From NCBI GenBank assembly GCA_018398805.1, contig JAGFBZ010000175.1, positions 310,001-374,000 on the forward strand: 64,000 nt of DNA, given 5' to 3'. Position numbers and translations under genes: made by a program. This stretch comes from Hirundichthys speculiger. Its lineage: Eukaryota > Chordata > Actinopteri > Beloniformes > Exocoetidae. Of the stretch, positions 58,902 to 64,000 are shown in pieces (position 1 is the stretch's first letter; each line of letters begins with the position of its first letter). The notes under the pieces are model-generated. The model was not told the origin of the DNA and did not search any database. It saw only the letters and a list, made by a program, of their open reading frames with translations.

Positions 58902-61571
58902 GGTCCAAGCCCTGAAATAAAAAATACAAAATAATTCAGAATCAAAGTCCATTTAAAAGTCACTGAATTACTATTATTATTATTATTTTTAGCACTTCCC
59001 ATATCATCATAACTGTTTCTGATATGAGGTTGCATAAAAATAAGATACATCATTCAAGCTGACAAAAAGGAAAGCGGTGACATGTTTGTGTCACAGTTTC
59101 TTCAGCAGATATTCCAGACAGATTTCAGTCCTACTGGAATTTTCCTATTTGTTCTTTACTATATCTGACATTATTGGAGGGACAAACAAAGTGTTTTAAA
59201 CACCATGTTTATTGAACTTTATTTGTTAAGTTCTAACCCAGAGTTGGCCTCCAAAGGGAATCATGTCAGGGGGCAAAAGACATCTGTGGCTGTCCCTGTC
59301 AAACCTCTTGATTTCTCTCTGTCATCTGTTCTGGTGAGATGAGCTGTCTCGTAGCAACAGAATGATGCTGTTCCTTACTGCTTAGATACCTAATCAAACA
59401 CAGACACACACACGCACACATTTTGATAACAGCGGAGGCCATGACATCACTGACTTGCATTCTGCTCATGAGGACTTGCTCTAACCTTGACCATGACTAA
59501 CTGCTGCCTAATACCGACCCTTAACATGGACATAAAAATAAAGCATTCCCACTCCTAAAAACTGCACAATCCAGAAGAAGACTTCCTTTTAAGTGCCATG
59601 AAGAAAATTGGTGCCCAGAATCCTTGAACTTGAAGTCGTGCACAGCACAAAATTATGTTTGCAACCCTTCTGAGGATATTATGATTTGCATTCATTTGGT
59701 TAAAACGTATCTGAACCATAACATTTACTCACCTATTACCTTGACAGGAGTCTCAGTTTAGAAACATGACAACCAATAAAACCTTGATCTTATCAGGCCC
59801 CGAGCTAAGCGTGTGCCGGCGAAGCTTTTGTCAGGCAAGTAAATTATATTTATATACTTGCAGCTGGTTGCAGGTGACAACACTCAACAATGTTAGGTTC
59901 TAAAGAGCTTAGTGTGAATACGTGACAGTTTTTTCCTTGAAATAGAACAAAAGAACAGCAATTGAGGTTTATTGTTTTGTTTTGTTTTTTTGTTTTTTGT
60001 TTTCTGACTAGTTTCAACAAGAGTTGGATGAACACACCACACAAGTCATGTGGTCTTACCATCTACGTAGGCTGAGACAAATCCCGACTAGACACAGGAC
60101 CGCAAAAAAGAAAAAAAAAAACAATCAATTCCCCTTCACGACTGACAAAGTTGAAAAGAAGGAGGCATCTTTCTGCTTTCATCAATAAAGCTATTTCCTC
60201 TTTTGTGGCATACCTGTCAAACTGGAGGAAAATTGTAAGGTCAGCAAGTTACTAAAATTATGCATAATAGCCGTAAGAGGAAACCTGGAAATAATACAGG
60301 GATATCTGTCATCCACTGAGAGTAAAACTCACATATACCTCTGATGGAAATGAGATACTATTCCAATATTGCCTTGTTATTGTCCAACAATCCTGCAACC
60401 AGACAAGTATTGTGTCTCACTGTCCTACACAGCTGCAAGGTTGTGTTTCTGCATGCCACATGTATTTTGTCTAATACATTTTGATGTGCTCTGTTAAAAC
60501 ACTTGTACTACTGATCCTCTTGGTCATTCTTCATCAATCTGCTGATATTTACGTATGACCCCTTTGCATACCATGGATTTTAAAATTCACTAAAATCTAC
60601 GATAGTCTTGCCAAGTCTTTGTTTTAACGTCTTATTCTCAGTCTTAGATAATATAGTCACCAAGAATAAATATAGGGTTATATATTATTATTTAACGCAA
60701 CAGTAGCTACACGCGTACACTAGTTATCTATTCAGTACATATCCTATCTGCAGTCCCTTTTACCTCTGAGCAAAGATCAGCACCGTTCAGGAATATGCAA
60801 GAGGGAAAATTGGGACAAGGTGTAAAAAGAATTTTTTAAAAAGAATAAAGGTGGTTCTGATTGATTATCTCTTTGGTTAAGACTAACATGGATATAAACA
60901 AAATCAAACCCTTTTTATTTGAAAGAATGAGGGAATGCTCATTTATATAAGCAGCTGTTTTTGTAACTGAATTAAACTGAATTGAACTTAACTATGCATT
61001 AAATCAAAAAGAGAAAGTTATGTTGTTGATAATGAATAACTAGAATTTCCCAGCTTCGGATCATTCATAGTCATTACTGGTGACACGCAAAATACTTAAC
61101 TCCTGGTGGTCCAGCTCACAATAATCAACCATGACAGTGCAGATTTTGACATGAGAATACCTGAGGGCTGCTGCACTAAATCAAAATAAGAGATTAAGCT
61201 GGGATATGTCACTTATTTTGGCTGAACTTCAAGTCTCGAGTCGGTTGCACGGAAGCAAGGGTAGATAAGTTACCATGGAGATTTATTTTCTGCGGCTCAC
61301 CTGGTCATCTGGAGACCCGGGTAAAAACCAGAGTTTCTTAAAACTCTCCAGTCAGCTGTCACTATGGTAATAAACTGGATTTTTTAATGACATTTTTTTG
61401 ATCTTACCTCATTTACTTTAGCTTGCTTATTTTTTTTTCATAAACAAGTTGTAGTTTAGCATAATGATTATCATTATATAATCGCCCATATAGGTTATAA
61501 TAATAAAGGTGATGGACTTTACCAGGGCTGATTCTTGTATTTCTGTCAGATGATTAATCAATAGTCTATAT
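55845..61571. other. intergenic; unidentified repeat-like stretch and microsatellites
   Basis: The stretch about 56450-57040 is fairly open on the minus strand (56769-56533 and 57036-56809) and has the texture of a decayed transposon, but no family word is recognisable. (GT)n plus G19 at 58863-58903 and (ATT)n at 58970-58987. No host gene recognised in 5.7 kb. Confidence 0.4.
58863..58903 (+). repeat. (GT)n followed by a 19-base G run
   Basis: GT units at 58863-58884 run directly into G19 at 58885-58903. Confidence 0.9.
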
Positions 61572-62379
61572 CAGGGGTCGGCAGCCTGTGGCTCCGGAGC
61601 TGCTGTATGTGGCTGAGGAGAAAACTAGAGGATGACATCACACTGACATGGACTTAAGTCATAATTAAATACAAACCGGCCTATTGTTATGTTTACTATT
61701 TTTTAAAGTTATTAGGCTGCAGCTATACATTGTATTTATTTCAAACTGAGCTACTTTTTATCAATGTTCTATAAATAAAGGGAATGACTCAACTAGACCT
61801 GCATGGTTCTTTGCTTTATTTCAAAGTAGCTCTACACATGTCAGTGTTTTTTTTTTTCTCCTCTTTCAAAAGATTCAAGATTCAGTATATTTACTACCAT
61901 GTCAACAAGTTGATAGGAATCTGTCTTGGTTCTGCTCCCAAACATTTACAGTATAGCAGCAGCCAATATTCAGTCTTTATAAGGGTTTGAGGTTTTCCTT
62001 TGTTATAACAGGTAAAAACAGCAATAAAATGTCAACCGTTTTCTGTTTTGTTGTTCTATAATTTCATAAATGCAACCAGCTATAAGTTCTTTTTCAGTGG
62101 ATGACAAAAAAGAAATTTGGAAATGGAAATTTAATTTGTATCTTGCATGACCTCCTTTTGCATTAAAAACTTTAAAAACTGCAAAACATTGAAGGAATAA
62201 GCTTTTGGATAGATTCAAATCCCTCTGAATACAGTATAACTATATATAAAACTTCATACACTGTGTTATCGTCATTTTAAGGGTCAAATAGGTTTGACCA
62301 GTGAATTTTATTGATGATATTTATTAAAAGGAGAGGGGCAAAAGATGGCTCTTTTGATAGTAAAGGTCGCTGATCCCTG
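61572..62379. mobile_element. hAT non-autonomous element, 808 bp, with 8-bp TSD
   Basis: Left end CAGGGGTCGGCAGCCTGTGG; reverse-complemented right end CAGGGATCAGCGACCTTTAC. These are the classic CAGGGGTCGGCAACC ends of vertebrate hAT MITEs. 'gtggctccggagctgc' inside the left end and 'gatggctctttt' inside the right are also typical. TSDs GTCTATAT (61564-61571) and GCTTATAT (62380-62387) match at 6 of 8. No coding content. Frames at 61784-61990 and 62003-62218 are incidental. Confidence 0.88.
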
Positions 62380-62539
62380 GCTTATATGTTTCACTCTTCA
62401 ATATTATTGCATTTATTGAGATGATAAGAAATAGATGAGGTTGCAAAGGTGATTACGATAAAGCCAGTGATGAGTCTTGGCAATATAAAGTCTCATTCAT
62501 GTCATATCATAATCATTTTTGAATGATGTTTTAGATGAC

Positions 62540-63025
62540 AAAGCTCCCATTCTTATGGTGACTGTCCATTATACGCAACAAATTGCTCGCATTGCAAGGA
62601 TCCCATTCATTTTTCTAAGGAAAGTGAGGAGGCGTGCTCATCGCCTAAGCAGGGGATCTCGGGATGCCAGGGAGTCCCCGCAGAGCATGAAAAAGTTGAG
62701 CTTTGTTCAGTTTTATGCAAATGAAGGCATCCGGTGTGGGGGCGTTATCCAATCAAAGTAGACATGGTTTTTTACATTGTTGCATTTGATGGCAACGTTT
62801 CTTGTTATGTGTAATGCATTAGTGGTAGTATCACAATGAAGTACGTGAAAACTTTCCATCCATTGAAAACCATGCAAGAAGCTGATGGTGGCCGTTGCAG
62901 GTTTCCTTCTTATTTATGATCCCTCGCTGCCTGACTGTGCACAGTGCATGGAGGAAATAGGACTGAGAAAGCAGGGCTACTTTTATTTGCTGGGATTTGT
63001 CTGGTTAAGTTGTTTTTCATGTTCA
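62540..63025 (+). pseudogene. Harbinger-type MADF/Myb-like gene fragment (tentative)
   Basis: The plus-strand frame near 62876 reads 'KKLMVAVAGFLLIYDPSLPD', resembling the start of a MADF/Myb-like domain (a basic/hydrophobic helix, then LIYDxSLPDY) found in accessory genes of Harbinger elements. The frame soon runs out ('CAQCMEEIGLRKQGY', then stop). The 330 bp before it, including 'cattgcaaggatcccattca' and 'agttttatgcaaatgaa', look like the leader of the same element. No transposase or termini seen. This is recognition of a short motif, so the call is tentative. Confidence 0.42.
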
Positions 63026-64000
63026 TAATAACGAAAGCGGTTCACACCAAAGGATTCCGACTGGAGTGTAAAACTTTAAAATGAAGTTTATTTGCACAAA
63101 AAAAATGTACCAGATAAAAAGCCCTAAGCCCAAAGTAATCATTGGTGAGGAGAAAATCACTGCACTCTAAATGTCACAGCAAACATATAATATCACTTGA
63201 ACCACATGAACAAACCAAGCAGGTGAGTTAGGTGTCAGTACTGCCTGGGAGCAGGGCTGGAAACTGCCACAGCAGTCAGAGTAGGGAAGTGACCCTAACA
63301 AAAACAGAACATTAAATCACCTCCATATTCATGTTAATGTGTGTTTAAAGACTGTGACAAAGTGTTTTGTAATTAGGATACGTGTATTTCTTAAAATGAA
63401 ATTCTAACACAGTCAATGGTACCAAACCTTGGTTTGACTGATATCACCCACAGCAAGAAGCTATTTTGCAAATGAACTCTTTGTAGTCTATATTATAGCC
63501 TATAGATTATACTCGACTTGTACATATTCAGTCTGTCCACTACTGGCTGTCAAATTTATTAGCTGTTTTGTTTAATTGTTTATACAGTATGTGTCTGTTG
63601 TGAGCTGTTATGTCAAGTTCCACTTTCTCAGATATCATGGATTTCTTAATTCTATTGTTTAACAGTCCTCTGCTGTTCCAATGTGTTTGTGATGTGAGGA
63701 GAAAAATGGAAAGGTCTTTAAAAAAAAATCTCAAATAACTCAGAAAAAAAAATCTGACATCAAACCATCCAGGTATAAGAAAGCTACACTATATGCCCAC
63801 AAGCACTCCTCACATCTGCACACACACACACACACACACATTGGCAGTGTCATATAAATCTACAACAAATGCACAAAAAGCATCAAAAGGATGTATAAGG
63901 ACAAGATCAAGAGACTCTGCATAAAAAAGAAATAGAAACACAACACAATATCAAAATAGGTCTCTTTCATGTCTACCAGAAAAGGGAATAAGTTATTTTT
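63026..64000. other. intergenic; (CA)n
   Basis: (CA)n at 63819-63840. Nothing else recognised to the window end. Confidence 0.5.

Noticed and set aside
1..64000. Endogenous retrovirus or LTR element
   Set aside because: I saw no paired LTRs, primer-binding site or protease/integrase words. All reverse-transcriptase remains are of non-LTR type.

Overview
The window looks like nuclear DNA of a teleost fish, probably a spiny-rayed (percomorph-type) species. It is AT-rich and full of microsatellites. It carries repeats typical of ray-finned fish: tRNA-headed SINEs, L2/CR1-type and restriction-endonuclease LINEs, hAT and PIF/Harbinger relics, and (GGAT)n-tailed repeats. I found no bacterial-style genes, no CRISPR array, no rRNA or free-standing tRNA gene, no endogenous retrovirus and no host exon that I can name. 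It reads as an intergenic or very long intronic stretch in which every recognisable coding sequence is a decayed mobile-element gene.

Layout. 1-12 kb: a broken L2-like LINE (1.0-2.3 kb) with a small telomere-like repeat inside it, SINE pieces, one hAT terminus (6.6 kb), and a purine-rich stretch followed by a 24-bp perfect palindrome (8.25 kb). 12-19 kb: a Harbinger relic with its two convergent genes (Myb/SANT-like and DDE transposase), three or four SINEs and a hAT-like MITE. 22-27 kb: three different tRNA-headed SINEs, a long (TA)n, a 25-base G run and a small fold-back. 30.1-31.5 kb: a 1.4-kb near-perfect palindrome with a MITE in its loop. 35.4-36.8 kb and 47.7-48.7 kb: two related non-autonomous elements that carry the same hAT dimerisation-domain fragment but have different ends. 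38.3 kb: a short A-tailed repeat seen again at 52.5 kb. 38.7-40.5 kb: a restriction-endonuclease-type LINE that has lost its reverse-transcriptase active site. 49.7-55.3 kb: a deep transposon nest. 61.6-63.0 kb: a hAT element with recognisable 8-bp target duplications, followed by a Harbinger/MADF-type fragment.

The main structure is the nest at 49.7-55.3 kb. A ZBED5/SCAND3-like hAT transposase on the minus strand is interrupted by an A-tailed short retroelement (14-bp target duplication) and by a second, ZBED1-like hAT (8-bp target duplication), which itself holds a LINE 3' end. Next to it, a LINE reverse-transcriptase frame is split at a TA dinucleotide by an element that in turn holds a hAT MITE with a perfect 8-bp duplication and another dispersed repeat. 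Target duplications and resumed reading frames make the order of insertion readable. No intact gene cooperates with another here; the story is decay, nesting and exchange among transposons. Family names come from recognition of conserved motifs, not from a database search. Boundaries without target duplications are approximate.
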